Shown here: positions 55,054 to 64,000 of the stretch, piece after piece
How the letters are laid out: every line of letters starts with the position of its first letter
How positions within the stretch are numbered: the first letter of the stretch is position 1
DNA from: Nocardia tengchongensis
Lineage (GTDB): Bacteria > Actinomycetota > Actinomycetes > Mycobacteriales > Mycobacteriaceae
Length of the DNA stretch: 64,000 bases
Direction of reading: 5' to 3'
Assembly: GCF_018362975.1 (NCBI RefSeq)
Contig: NZ_CP074371.1
Coordinates: 5,394,001 to 5,458,000, forward strand
The notes under the pieces: model-generated
The model's input: the letters and a program-made list of their open reading frames with translations, nothing else
Told to the model about the DNA's origin: nothing
Databases searched by the model: none
Made by a program: the position numbers and the translations under genes

Positions 55054-55947
55054 GTGAAAATCGGCTTCTCTCTTCCGCAATTCGGTTCGCACGCCCGGGA
55101 AGGGGCGCGGATCGCGCAGTACGCTGTCGAGCTGGAACAGGCGGGGGCCGACAGCCTCTGGGTGGGTGACCGGCTGGTCGCGGCGACCAACCCGACGGTC
55201 GGGTACGGGGGTTCGGACAGCATTCCCGCCGAATTCAATTCGATCCTGGACCCCTTCGTGCTGCTGGGTATCGCGGGGGCCGCCACCGAACGGGTGCGGT
55301 TGGGGGCGAATGTCCTGATCGCGCCCCTGTATCCGCCGGCGCAGCTGGCGCGTTCGCTCACCACGATCGACGTGGTGAGCCAGGGGCGGCTGATCGCCGG
55401 GTTCGGGATCGGCTGGTCGCCCGAGGAGTACACGGCCTCGCATGTGCCGTTCACCCACCGCGGGGCCCGGCTCGACGAGACCCTCGATGCGCTCGACGCC
55501 ATGTGGACCACCGATCCGGCCGGATACACCGGCCGGTTCGTGACCGTCCCCGAGCATCGCCGCGAGCTCCAGCCGGTGCGGCGGCCGCCCATCCACCTGG
55601 CCGCGTTCAATCCGGCAGCGCTGGCGCGGGTGGGGCGGCGCGGCGACGGGTGGCTGCCGGTGGTGCCGGTGCCCGGTCCGCCCGGGTGGGGCAAGCAGCT
55701 GCTGGCCCTGCGCGCGATCATCGACGACGCGGCCGTGGCGGCGGGACGCGACCCCGAGGCCATCGAGACGGTGTTGCGGGTGAACGTGGCCGCGGGCACC
55801 GATCTCGACCAGGTGGCCGCCACCATCGAAACCGTCGCGGCCGACACCGGATTCGACGACTTCTTCGTCGATCTGCTCTACGTCAGCGACTCCGTGGACA
55901 CCATGCTCGACGCCGCGCTGCGGCTGCTGGCGCGACTGCGCGGCTGA
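55054..55947 (+). CDS. LLM-class F420-dependent oxidoreductase
   Basis: Luciferase-like oxidoreductase of 297 residues. KIGFSLPQFGSHAREGARIA opens the barrel, VRLGANVLIAPLYPPAQLAR and GRLIAGFGIGWSPEEY are the middle signature, and HLAAFNPAALARVGRRGDGW the later cofactor region. GTG 55054 starts it, 30 bases from the divergent acetyltransferase. Longer frames upstream overlap that gene and are rejected. Confidence 0.87.
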   Translation: MKIGFSLPQFGSHAREGARIAQYAVELEQAGADSLWVGDRLVAATNPTVGYGGSDSIPAEFNSILDPFVLLGIAGAATERVRLGANVLIAPLYPPAQLARSLTTIDVVSQGRLIAGFGIGWSPEEYTASHVPFTHRGARLDETLDALDAMWTTDPAGYTGRFVTVPEHRRELQPVRRPPIHLAAFNPAALARVGRRGDGWLPVVPVPGPPGWGKQLLALRAIIDDAAVAAGRDPEAIETVLRVNVAAGTDLDQVAATIETVAADTGFDDFFVDLLYVSDSVDTMLDAALRLLARLRG

Positions 55948-56038
55948 TCCGGGCGGGTATCGGCCCGGCGCGCGGGCGCGGGCCGGTACCGTCGAACCGG
56001 ACGAAGCTCTCTCCCCCGAGCCACGGAAGGTGGCCGCC

Positions 56039-56392
56039 ATGGCAGAGCCCCAGACCGTCGACGAATACCTGGCCGCGCAACCCGCCCCCGCGCGGGAAGC
56101 CCTCGAACGGGTGCGCGCCACCATCCGCGCCGCACTGCCCGGCGCATCGGAGACGATCAGCTACCAGATTCCCGCAGTAGCGGTGAACGGCACCACGGTC
56201 ATGTACTTCGCGGGCTGGAAGAACTTCGTCTCTGTGTATCCGGTGCCCAGCGGCGACGACGGCTTCCAGCAGGCTATCGCTCCCTACCTGGCGGGCAAGG
56301 GCACCTTGAAGTTCCCGCTGCGCCAACCCATCCCGTACGACCTCATCGGCGATGTCGCGGTCCGGTTGGCGGCGCAGCGCGCACCTCGCTGA
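56039..56392 (+). CDS. DUF1801 family protein
   Basis: DUF1801/YdhG-like protein of 117 residues. TVDEYLAAQPAPAREALERV, SETISYQIPAVAVNGTTVMY, and GTLKFPLRQPIPYDLIGDVA are family-typical (iron-chaperone-frataxin-like fold proposed). ATG 56039 has GGAAGG eight bases upstream. Function unknown. Confidence 0.85.
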   Translation: MAEPQTVDEYLAAQPAPAREALERVRATIRAALPGASETISYQIPAVAVNGTTVMYFAGWKNFVSVYPVPSGDDGFQQAIAPYLAGKGTLKFPLRQPIPYDLIGDVAVRLAAQRAPR

Positions 56393-56510
56393 AACCGGGG
56401 TGGGCGGATCGCACGACCAGCAGGCATACTCGACCCCGTTGTGCCACAGGGCCGCCCGGGTGACTGCCCGATGCGGCGGTCCGGGTTCGTGTCGAAGGGA
56501 GTCCCGGCCG

Positions 56511-57719
56511 GTGCGGTTGCGGGCGAATCCGGTCGTTGTGGCCGGAGTCATCGGGGTCGGAATGCCGGTGCTCGCCGCGGGGGTGATCGCAGGACTCACC
56601 GTCGACGACGGTGGGAGCGGGCCGGATTCGACGCACGCGGCCGCGTCGGCGAAGCCCACGACGGCCGCCGCGACCACCGCACCGGACGCGAAGCCGGTCG
56701 CCACGACGGTCGCGGACCCGGAACCGGTCGGCTTCCAACCCGATTCGATCAATTTCGTCTCCGCCGGCGAAGGCTGGGTGCTGGGTCGCAGCTACCCGTG
56801 CCCGAGCGGCGCCTGCCAGTCGCTGCGCCACACCACCGATGGCGGGCACACCTGGCAGCAGGTGTCGTTGCCGGCTCCGCTGCGTGAGGCCGGTGCCCAC
56901 GACGGGTGGCTGAAGTTCGCCGACGCCCGCAACGGCTGGATCGGGGTCGGCAACAAGCTCTTCTCCACCCACGACGGCGGAACCACCTGGCGCGAGGCCG
57001 ATATCGAGACCGACGCGCTGGTGAACGGCTGGTCGCTCACGGTGACCGACGACAGTGTCCACGTCGCGAGCGTGCAGCCGGGTGAGCGAACCGTCTTGTT
57101 CACCAGTCCGCTGTCCCGCGATGCGTGGACCGGCCCCACCGAGATCCCGGTGCCCGGCGCCGGCGGCCCCCATCCGACGGCCGATCTGAAAGTCGCCGGC
57201 AGCCGCGCCTGGATGGTCGTCACCAACCGCGGCCAGGAAGCCGCTCGCCTGGTCGACGGCACCTGGACGCCGTGGAAGCTGCCGTGCGGCGGCAACGGTC
57301 CCGCGGACTGGCATGCCCTGTCCGAGAAGCGGCTCGTCGCATTGTGCGGCCGAGTCGGGCCGTACTCCGACGGGGGCACCACGACCCGTTTGATGACCTC
57401 CACCGACGGCGGCGTCACCTTCACCGAGACCGGGCAACTGTCGCCGACGCTGACCGCCGACGCCGCGCTGATCGCGGCCGACGCCACTCATCTGGTCGCC
57501 GCCGTCGGCGAACGCCTGCTGACGTCCACCGACGGCGGCGAAACCTGGACCGTCGGCTACACCGCGCCGGACCGGAACTGGCGTGAACTGTCGGGTGAGT
57601 TCGTCACCGAGACAAATGGTTTCGTGATCCTGGCGCGCCCCGGCAGCACACAGCTCGCCACCACGATGCTCACCACCCGCGACGCGGGCGCGACCTGGAC
57701 GCCGGTCGTCTTCGACTGA
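56511..57719 (+). CDS. exported beta-propeller (BNR/Ycf48-like) protein
   Basis: 402 residues. GTG 56511, with GAAGGGA upstream, starts an N-terminal anchor or signal (VVVAGVIGVGMPVLAAGVIAGL core) followed by a Thr/Ala linker to about residue 70. The rest is a beta-propeller of photosystem-assembly/BNR-type repeats: HTTDGGHTWQQV, FSTHDGGTTWREA, MTSTDGGVTFTET, LTSTDGGETWTVG, and TTRDAGATWTPV. Likely an extracytoplasmic scaffold or sensor. Its stop abuts the next gene's stop. Confidence 0.82.
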   Translation: MRLRANPVVVAGVIGVGMPVLAAGVIAGLTVDDGGSGPDSTHAAASAKPTTAAATTAPDAKPVATTVADPEPVGFQPDSINFVSAGEGWVLGRSYPCPSGACQSLRHTTDGGHTWQQVSLPAPLREAGAHDGWLKFADARNGWIGVGNKLFSTHDGGTTWREADIETDALVNGWSLTVTDDSVHVASVQPGERTVLFTSPLSRDAWTGPTEIPVPGAGGPHPTADLKVAGSRAWMVVTNRGQEAARLVDGTWTPWKLPCGGNGPADWHALSEKRLVALCGRVGPYSDGGTTTRLMTSTDGGVTFTETGQLSPTLTADAALIAADATHLVAAVGERLLTSTDGGETWTVGYTAPDRNWRELSGEFVTETNGFVILARPGSTQLATTMLTTRDAGATWTPVVFD

Positions 57720-59804
57720 TCAGCGCGACGCCGTCGCACGCGAATAGTTCCAGCCCTGCCACGAGTCATCGGACAGGTGGTCGCGGATGACGTCCTCGAT
57801 GGCGGCGCGCTGGGCGTCGGGCAGGCGGCCGGTGGCGGTCAGCGCGTCCGGGGACAAGGTCGACAGGTACTTGGTGTCCAGGGGTCTGCCGGTCTGCCAG
57901 CGGTCGATATTGCGGTCGGCGACGAAGCCTTCCGGGTTCAGCACGGCCAGGGCGAGCAGGGTCGCCAGGGCCGCGCCGACGGCCGCGCGCGGCACCCAGG
58001 TCCGGCGCAACCGCACCAGGCTGGCGAACAGCAGCAGGTAGACCAGGGCGATCCAGCCTTCGAACACCTCCACCAGCAGGCGCAGCATGGTGAACCCGTA
58101 CGCCTGCTGATAGGTCCACATGCGCTGCACCGCCGACGCGACGATCACCAGCACCAGCGCGATCACCACCGCGACCGCGATCCGCAGCAGCCGGCGTTCA
58201 CCGGTGGTCTCCTGCCCGGCGTACCGCAGCACGATGGCGATCACCGCGAGGGTCAGCACGCTCACGATCGACAGCTGCCAGAAGCCGCTGCGCGCGTACT
58301 CCGCATAGGTCAGGCTCGCCGTGCGCTGGACGTAGCCGTCGCCACCGAACAGCACCGCCACCTGGGTGGCCACGAACGCCGCGAACACGACGGTCAACGC
58401 GCCCACCGGGATTCCCCACTCCAGCGGCGAGAAGCGGCGCGCACGCCGGGGCGCGTCGTCATCGGCCGGCGGCGGCGGACCGGCCAGCAGGAACAGCGAC
58501 CCGGAGACACCCAGCCCGGCGACCACGAACACCGCAGCCCAGCGCAGCACCGCGGGCACGTCGACGCGGGGCAGCAGCCCGTTCACCAGACCCGCGAACA
58601 CCGCGTCGGCGCCGGCCAGCAACGGCACGATGATCAACAGCAGGGCGGCCGCCACACCGATCGACCACCACACCCGCTGCGTACCCGAGCCCACGCGCGC
58701 CCGGGCCCGGGACATCGCCCGCTGCAGCCAGGGCGTCGAATTCGCCGCCGACAGCGGAACCGCGAACACGTCGAACAGCAACCCGTGCGCAGAGCGCCGC
58801 ACCACCGCCAACGACCCCGCCAGCGCCGCACCCACCAGGCACAACACGAAAAGCCATGGCGCAGCCCGGAACGCACCGACGGACAACAACGCCAGCGCGA
58901 CCCCGGTCCACCACACTCGGTCCCACGGCACCTGGGTCAGCCAGCCTCGACGCTCGGCGTCTACCTCGACGGCCGGTCCCTCGTCCATGCGCAGCCGATC
59001 CCCGGTAGTCGCGTCGCCGACGGCAGCGACACCGCCATCGGCAGCCATCACACCATCAGCGGACCCCGCACGATCAGGAGTCGCGTTCCCATCACCGGTC
59101 ACGCCACGATCCGCTGATCCCTCCCGATCAGCGAGCGCGTCACGTTCCGGAGCGCCATCGTGGGCTGCGGCCCCGCCGCGCGCGGGCAGGTTCTGTCCCC
59201 CGGTCGAATCGGCTTCCTCGCAATCGTCCGAATCGTCGTCCTCGTAGTCTTCCGACTCGTCGTCTTCGTATTCGTCCCAATCCGCATGTCGCGCTGCCCT
59301 GTCGACCGCATACACGGCGCCCGTGATCGCCAGGCCCGTGAGCACCCATCCGATACCGGGACGGTCCAGGGGCACCAATACCGCGGCCGCACACCCCGCA
59401 GCGGCCGTGGCGGCAAGCAACCCGTTCGGCACCGGAACCCGCGCGGACCGCGACGGAATCTGTGGCCGCGCAGTCTGATAGAGCCAGGTCGTGCCGGATG
59501 GCGCTACCGCGGTGGGATACGCGGGCCACGCGGCCGGCCACGGCGCGGGACCACCGGATCCCATCGGCGCGGCACCCGCCATCGCCGGCGCCGCAACCGC
59601 CGAGACGAAAGGCGGTGGCGGAGCGGCGGGTACAGACGCGGAACTCGCCGGTCCCGGCACCGCCGCGGAACTCACGGTGGCCATGACCGGTTCGGCAGCA
59701 GGCATGGGCGCGGCGGATCGTTCGGCCGGGGTCGGGGATTCGGGAGCAGGGGTGCCCGCCGAATCCGGGGCCGGATCGGGAGGTGGCGTGGGTGTGTCGG
59801 GCAT
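57720..59804 (-). CDS. DUF4173/DUF4153-family large membrane protein
   Basis: 694 residues. A 110-residue Pro/Ala-rich cytosolic tail, two helices, an acidic and Asp/Gly-rich loop (residues 175-275), then about eleven helices matching the DUF4173 pattern (LLFDVFAVPLSAANSTPWLQ, YVQRTASLTYAEYARSGFWQ, EGWIALVYLLLFASLVRLRR) and the extracellular end DRNIDRWQTGRPLDTKYLST. Immediately downstream of the two-component genes on the same strand, and probably their cargo or target. Confidence 0.82.
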   Translation of the reverse strand: MPDTPTPPPDPAPDSAGTPAPESPTPAERSAAPMPAAEPVMATVSSAAVPGPASSASVPAAPPPPFVSAVAAPAMAGAAPMGSGGPAPWPAAWPAYPTAVAPSGTTWLYQTARPQIPSRSARVPVPNGLLAATAAAGCAAAVLVPLDRPGIGWVLTGLAITGAVYAVDRAARHADWDEYEDDESEDYEDDDSDDCEEADSTGGQNLPARGGAAAHDGAPERDALADREGSADRGVTGDGNATPDRAGSADGVMAADGGVAAVGDATTGDRLRMDEGPAVEVDAERRGWLTQVPWDRVWWTGVALALLSVGAFRAAPWLFVLCLVGAALAGSLAVVRRSAHGLLFDVFAVPLSAANSTPWLQRAMSRARARVGSGTQRVWWSIGVAAALLLIIVPLLAGADAVFAGLVNGLLPRVDVPAVLRWAAVFVVAGLGVSGSLFLLAGPPPPADDDAPRRARRFSPLEWGIPVGALTVVFAAFVATQVAVLFGGDGYVQRTASLTYAEYARSGFWQLSIVSVLTLAVIAIVLRYAGQETTGERRLLRIAVAVVIALVLVIVASAVQRMWTYQQAYGFTMLRLLVEVFEGWIALVYLLLFASLVRLRRTWVPRAAVGAALATLLALAVLNPEGFVADRNIDRWQTGRPLDTKYLSTLSPDALTATGRLPDAQRAAIEDVIRDHLSDDSWQGWNYSRATASR

Positions 59805-59894
59805 GGGTTTCCTCCATCGGGTGTGCGGGACCGGTCCGGCGACACGGTGTGTCGCCGGGGCAGGGTCGGGAATGGGTGAGATCGGGACTGTCGG

Positions 59895-60947
59895 TCAGGG
59901 TGGGGGCAGGGTGATGCGGATGCGGGAGCCCGGGTCGGCGACGGCGATGGTGCCGCCGTGCAGGTCGACGATCCAGCGGGCGATGGCCAGGCCCAGACCG
60001 GTGCCGCCGCCGGTCGCGCGGCCGCCGCGGGTGAAGCGTTCGAAGACGCCGGCGCGTTCGGCGGCGGGGATGCCGGGGCCGTCGTCGGAGACCTCGATGA
60101 CGGTGCGGCCGCCGTGCGCGGTATGGGCGTGGACCCGGACCTCACCGTGGGCGGGGCCGTGCCGGGTCGCGTTGTCGAGCAGGTTGAGCAGCACCTGGTG
60201 CAGGCGGGCCGGGTCGGCGTGCACGGTCAGGCCGGGGGCGACGGCGACGGTGAAGCGGACGGGACGGTCCACGGCCGCGGCCATCACCTCGGCCTCGGCG
60301 ACCACTTCGCTCAGCAGCGGCTCGAGTTCCACCGGTTCGCGGTCCAGGCGCACCGCGCCCGCCTCGATGCTCGACAGGGCCAGCAGTTCCGACACCAGCA
60401 GGCTCAGCCGCTGGGTTTGGGCGTAGGCGGTGCGCAGGGTCGCCGGATCCGGTTGGGCGACACCGTCGACCAGGTTCTCCAGCACCGCGCCCAGGGCGGT
60501 GATCGGCGTACGCAGTTCGTGGGACACATTGGCGATGAACTCGCGCCGCTGCTGATCGGCGGCGGCCAGGTCGGCGGCCATGTGATTGAACGCCACCGCC
60601 AGCTGGCCGACCTCGTCGCGGGAGGTGGCGCGCACGCGGCGCGAATAGTCGCCCTGCGCCATGTGTTTGGCCGCGGCGGTCATCTCCCGCAACGGCATCG
60701 TCATCCCGTGGGCCAGGACCTGGGAGATCAGCAGCGCGAACACCATGGCGACGACGGTGGCGCGTGGCGGCAGCACGCCGATGCGGATCGCGAAGTAGCC
60801 GAACGCGCCCGCGCCGGAGCCGACCATGAGGATCGCCAGCTTCGCCTTGATCGACGGCACCCGGTCCAGGGGCCGCGGCAGGCGTGCCGCCATCCGGTTC
60901 GCGAGCGCCCGCACCCCGGTCACCGGAGCCTCGGTGTCGCCGATCAT
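59895..60947 (-). CDS. sensor histidine kinase
   Basis: 350-residue sensor kinase. Two membrane helices (about 38-58 and 62-81) with a very short outer loop, a HAMP domain (82-135), phospho-acceptor ANVSHELRTP with histidine 143, an N-box LLNLLDNATRHG, DDGPGIP and GGTGLGLAIARW. A nearly absent outer sensor suggests it senses within the membrane. ATG 60947 overlaps the regulator stop as ATGA, so it is translated with it. Confidence 0.9.
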   Translation of the reverse strand: MIGDTEAPVTGVRALANRMAARLPRPLDRVPSIKAKLAILMVGSGAGAFGYFAIRIGVLPPRATVVAMVFALLISQVLAHGMTMPLREMTAAAKHMAQGDYSRRVRATSRDEVGQLAVAFNHMAADLAAADQQRREFIANVSHELRTPITALGAVLENLVDGVAQPDPATLRTAYAQTQRLSLLVSELLALSSIEAGAVRLDREPVELEPLLSEVVAEAEVMAAAVDRPVRFTVAVAPGLTVHADPARLHQVLLNLLDNATRHGPAHGEVRVHAHTAHGGRTVIEVSDDGPGIPAAERAGVFERFTRGGRATGGGTGLGLAIARWIVDLHGGTIAVADPGSRIRITLPPP

Positions 60948-61620
60948 CGCGCTTCCAGGGAGTAGCCGACGCCGTGCACGGTGCGGATCAGGTCCGCGCC
61001 CAGCTTGCGGCGCAACGCCTTGATGTGGCTGTCGACCGCGCGGGTGCCCGACGCGTCGGCCCACCCCCACACCTCGCTGAGTAGTCGTTCCCGGGCCAGC
61101 ACCGTGCGCGGCCGCCGCGCCAGATGCACGAGCAGCTCGAATTCCAATGGCGTGAGCTGGGTTTCGCTGTCGGCGCGCCACACTCGCCGCTGATCGGTAT
61201 CGATGCGCAGATCACCGACGAGGATGGTGGCCACCGGTGCGGCGGTGCGCTCCACCCGGCGCAGCAGGGCGTGCACGCGGGCGGCGAGCACCCGCATGGA
61301 GAACGGTTTGGTCAGATAGTCGTCCGCGCCGACACCCAGCCCGATGAGCATGTCGGTCTCATCCGTGCGGGCGGTCAGCATGAGCACCGGCACCGGGCGG
61401 CGCGCCTGGATACGGCGGCACACCTCGAGGCCGTCGAAACCGGGCAGCATCACATCCAGCACCACCAGGTCCGGGTCCCCGGCCGCCTCGGCCGCCACCC
61501 GGCGGGCCCGTCGTGGGCGATGTCGACGATGTAGCCCTCGGCGCGCAGGCGGGCGGCGATCGATTCGGCGATGGTCGGCTCGTCCTCGACCACCAGGATC
61601 CGGCGCGCACTGGTTTCCAT
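60944..61620 (-). pseudogene. OmpR-type response regulator, one frameshift
   Basis: Two-component regulator of about 225 residues if joined. ATG 61620 starts METSARRILVVEDEPTIAES; a shift near 61505, in the GGCGGGCCCG region, moves to the frame with DLVVLDVMLPGFDGLEVCRR (phosphorylated Asp), MLTARTDE, DYLTKPFSMRVL and a winged-helix DNA-binding domain (LTPLEFELLVHLARRPRTVL). All receiver residues are present. It pairs with the overlapping kinase gene. Confidence 0.88.
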
Positions 61621-61739
61621 GCAGCCGACACTAGGCAACCGGCGTGGAGATGGGACGCGCCGTGTGTGGAGATGTTGTGGAGACGCCGGTCATACCACCT
61701 GGAAAAACCGTCCACGACGCGACGTCGTAGCATGACGCG

Positions 61740-62291
61740 GTGCGCTCACCGACGGATCACACCGCGCGCCTGCGCGGCGCTGCCGTCGGCGCATCCTCGG
61801 GGGCGGTCGCGATCCTCGCGCACGGACTCGGCGGCGGCGCGACCCTCGCTGACGGCTCGGCGCTGGCACTACTGCTGGCCGCGTGCACGGTGATCGGGGT
61901 CGTGGTGGCCTCGCTGCGGCCACGCTACGGGCTCGCCGGGACCATGGGCATGCTGGCGGCCGGGCAGGCCATCGGGCATGCCGCGCTGTCCATGTCGCCG
62001 GGGCACCACCATCATTCGTCCTCGCCCGCCATGCTGATCGCCCACCTGGTGGCGATTCCGGTGGGCGCGATCGTGATTCGCGCCGCCGAGGCCGGCATGC
62101 GGCGCGCCGTCACCAGTGTGCGCAGGTTCCTGCTCGCACTGGGCGCGGTCCTGAAGCCGCAGCCGAACCGGATGCGGCCGAGGGTGGCCGATGACCGCGC
62201 GGTGGCGCGACGGCTGCTGGTGAGCCCGGGCATCGGACGACGCGGGCCGCCCGCGACCGCCGCACGGTACACCGACCGCGTTCCGGCCTGA
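61740..62291 (+). CDS. His-rich hypothetical membrane protein (copper-group)
   Basis: 183 residues; four hydrophobic helices (GAAVGASSGAVAILAHGLGG, LALLLAACTVIGVVVASL, TMGMLAAGQAIGHAALSMSP, MLIAHLVAIPVGAIVIRAAE) and a basic, likely disordered tail from residue 115. The loop SMSPGHHHHSSSPAM carries four consecutive histidines and a methionine, suited to copper. GTG 61740 is the start. Placed before a PCuAC chaperone gene, which supports a copper role. Confidence 0.7.
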   Translation: MRSPTDHTARLRGAAVGASSGAVAILAHGLGGGATLADGSALALLLAACTVIGVVVASLRPRYGLAGTMGMLAAGQAIGHAALSMSPGHHHHSSSPAMLIAHLVAIPVGAIVIRAAEAGMRRAVTSVRRFLLALGAVLKPQPNRMRPRVADDRAVARRLLVSPGIGRRGPPATAARYTDRVPA

Positions 62292-62668
62292 CGCCACTTC
62301 ATCCGGCGCAGACGCCCGAATCGTGCACTGCGCCATCGCCGAATGTGCCGCGCCTGGTGACCGATGCGCCCCCGCTGATTACACCCCGCGCCGAGACCTG
62401 ACACGGCGACGACGGATGCCCACGCCGCCGAGCACAGTGACCCAGGGATACGCCGCGCCGCGACCAGATGCGCCGAACGCAGCAACCGTCGGATACGTTC
62501 TGCTGCAACCGGATGCGCCGAACGCACACCGGACGCGTACCCGGCGCTGACGGCCCCGCACGGTGGCCCGAAGCGCCTGGCACTGACCGAGCGCGTCCTG
62601 CGGAGACCCGGTGTCGCCGGATCCCGGGCCGGGGTGGCTTCCCTTCCTACGACATACGGAGTTCTCAC
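62292..62668. other. gap with a 15-bp direct repeat, no clear gene
   Basis: 377 bases between the membrane protein and PCuAC genes. Two copies of GATGCGCCGAACGCA occur at 62467-62481 and 62512-62526, 45 bases apart, each preceded by similar codons (PRPDAPNA and LQPDAPNA in the plus frame of a 75-codon frame at 62323-62550). It could be a small repetitive coding gene or chance. ACGGAG at 62656-62661 is the PCuAC ribosome site. Confidence 0.45.
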
Positions 62669-63238
62669 ATGTCCCAGATGCCCTTCTGCCACAGCTTCCG
62701 CTTCCGCACCGGCGGGTTCGCGCGCCGGGTGGGCGCGGCCGCGGCGGTGACGACGCTGGCGTTGCTGCCCGTCGCCTGCTCGTCCTCGCAGACCTCCTCG
62801 TCCTCGCCCGCCACCGCGGCGTCGGCGATCAGCCTGACCGATCAGTGGATCAAGGCGGCCGACAGCGGGATGTCGGCCGCGTTCGGCACCCTCGCCAATG
62901 CCTCCGATCAGCCGGTGAATCTGGTCGCGGCCAGCAGCCCGGCCTCGGCGCGGGTGGAGATCCACGAGGTCGTGGCCGACGCCTCCGGCGACAAGGCGAT
63001 GCGCCCCAAGGCGGGCGGCCTGGTCATTCCCGCGCACGGCACCGCGATCCTCAAGCCCGGCGCGGAACATCTCATGTTCATCGACCTGAAGGCCCCGCTG
63101 CGCACCGGCTCGGAAGCCGCGCTGACCCTCACCTTCTCCGACGGCTCCACCAAGACCGTCAACGCGCAGGTGCGCGACTTCGCCGGCGGCAAAGAGAACT
63201 ACCAGCCCTCCGGCGACAACGCCGCCCACGGTGGCTGA
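62669..63238 (+). CDS. PCu(A)C copper chaperone lipoprotein
   Basis: Exported copper chaperone of the PCuAC family, 189 residues. A basic start (HSFRFRTGGFARRVG), hydrophobic stretch and lipobox LLPVAC near residue 36 indicate a lipoprotein. The copper motif H-x-n-M-x-n-H-x-M is clear: EIHEVV, KAMRPK, AEHLMFID. These proteins load Cu(I) onto cytochrome oxidase or hand it to other proteins. Its stop overlaps the next gene's GTG by 8 bases. Confidence 0.88.
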   Translation: MSQMPFCHSFRFRTGGFARRVGAAAAVTTLALLPVACSSSQTSSSSPATAASAISLTDQWIKAADSGMSAAFGTLANASDQPVNLVAASSPASARVEIHEVVADASGDKAMRPKAGGLVIPAHGTAILKPGAEHLMFIDLKAPLRTGSEAALTLTFSDGSTKTVNAQVRDFAGGKENYQPSGDNAAHGG

Positions 63239-64000
63239 CCCGGCAGCGCGGGCGCCCCGGCTGTCACGGCGGCGGCTGCTCGGCGGCGGCGCTGTCGCGG
63301 CGGGCGCGGCCGGGGCCGCCGGGATCGGCTGGGGCGCGGCCACTCTCGGCCACCGCGAGCACGATCGCGATCCCGGGCTGGACACGGTCGCCTTCTACGG
63401 CCCGCATCAGGCGGGGATCGCCACCGAGCCGCCCCGGCACGCGGCGTTCGTCGCCTTCGATCTGAAACCGGGTCTGGGGCGCGAGGACGTCATCGGGCTG
63501 TTGAAGATCTGGACCGACGACGCCGCCCGCCTGACCCAGGGCAGGCCGGCGCTCGCCGACACCGAACCGGAACTGGCCGCGCGGCCCGCCCGGCTCACCG
63601 TGACCGCCGGGTTCGGGCCCGGCGTGTTCACCGCGGCGGGATTGCAGTCGCAGGCCCCGCACTGGCTGAAAACCGTTGCCGCCGTTCACCATCGACCGGC
63701 TCGATCCGGCCTGGTGCGGGGGTGATCTGCTGCTGCAGGTGTGCGGTGCGGAGGCGACGACGGTGGCGCACGCGGTGCGGGTGCTGTCCAAGCACGTGAA
63801 GTCGCTGGTGTCGGTGCGGTGGGTGCAGCGCGGCTTCCGTGACGCGCCCAAGGGCCAGACCATGCGCAATCTCATGGGCTCGGTCGACGGGACGGTCAAC
63901 ATCGCCCCGGACACACCGGATTTCGACCGCCTGGTGTGGGACGACGGCGCGACGCGGCCGTGGCTGGCCGGGGGCACGTCGATGGTGTTGCGGCGCATCG
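63231..64000 (+). pseudogene. efeB: Dyp-type peroxidase (EfeB-like), frameshift, cut by window end
   Basis: Secreted DyP-type heme peroxidase. The Tat signal RLSRRRLLGGGAVAAGAAGA begins near residue 11, then FVAFDLKPGLGREDVIGLLK is the family start and LTVTAGFGPGVF follows. One extra A near 63671 (AAAA) breaks the frame; the next frame continues FTIDRLDPAWCGGDLLLQVC, RWVQRGFRDAPKGQTMRNLM and GSVDGTVN (the GxxDG motif) to the window end. Overlaps the PCuAC gene, so cotranslated. EfeB extracts iron from heme in some bacteria; the copper neighbour is unusual. Confidence 0.88.

Overview
The window is high-GC actinobacterial DNA, most likely from Nocardia or a close mycolic-acid relative (Rhodococcus, Mycolicibacterium). 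The evidence is family content: a DUF574/SAM methyltransferase, F420-type enzymes (two LLM oxidoreductases and a Ddn-like remnant), a furA-katG pair, a KstR-like operator, many TetR/LysR regulators beside oxidoreductases, and frequent GTG/TTG starts. I see no rRNA, tRNA or CRISPR array.

Layout. 1-4.8 kb: end of a LysR gene, a lipoprotein, a methyltransferase, a DJ-1/PfpI protein, and a divergent MBL hydrolase/MerR pair. 4.8-8.8 kb: divergent cytochrome P450 and epoxide hydrolase, a maltokinase-cap-like protein and a DUF308 membrane protein. 8.8-9.8 kb: a ruined nitrate reductase locus in which only narJ is whole. 9.8-18.8 kb: a PknH-like lipoprotein, a TetR/FAD-monooxygenase unit with tandem operators, a hydroxyacid dehydrogenase, a DUF418 protein, a TetR-hydrolase operon, and ABM/EthD genes beside a LysR gene. 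18.9-20.7 kb: a graveyard of broken genes (SDR, Ddn-like, cupin). 20.8-37.7 kb: catabolic and lipid enzymes (MaoC fusion, FAD oxidoreductase, CMD protein, hydrolase, sterol desaturase-like, SDRs, acyl-CoA ligase) each near a regulator, plus a VIT transporter and an SPFH protein. 37.8-41.2 kb: a small island with a tyrosine recombinase, lower-GC DNA and flanking imperfect direct repeats. 41.5-47 kb: SnoaL/LLM pair, DUF4232 lipoprotein, furA-katG. 47-57.7 kb: mixed housekeeping and hypothetical genes, including a hydrolase behind a KstR-type site. 57.7-64 kb: a DUF4173 membrane protein, a two-component system, and a copper/heme group (His-rich membrane protein, PCuAC chaperone, Dyp-type peroxidase) cut by the window end.

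About a dozen otherwise well conserved genes carry single-base frameshifts, including two with paired shifts that restore the frame. This pattern is more like residual indel errors in the sequence than true gene decay, so those 'pseudogene' calls should be read as 'frame interrupted here'. The nar remnants, the internally deleted SDR and the cupin fragment are different: they lack large blocks and are likely real decay.

Regulation is unusually readable. At least six regulator/target pairs have an inverted repeat in the shared intergenic space, and there are three long perfect hairpins at convergent gene ends.
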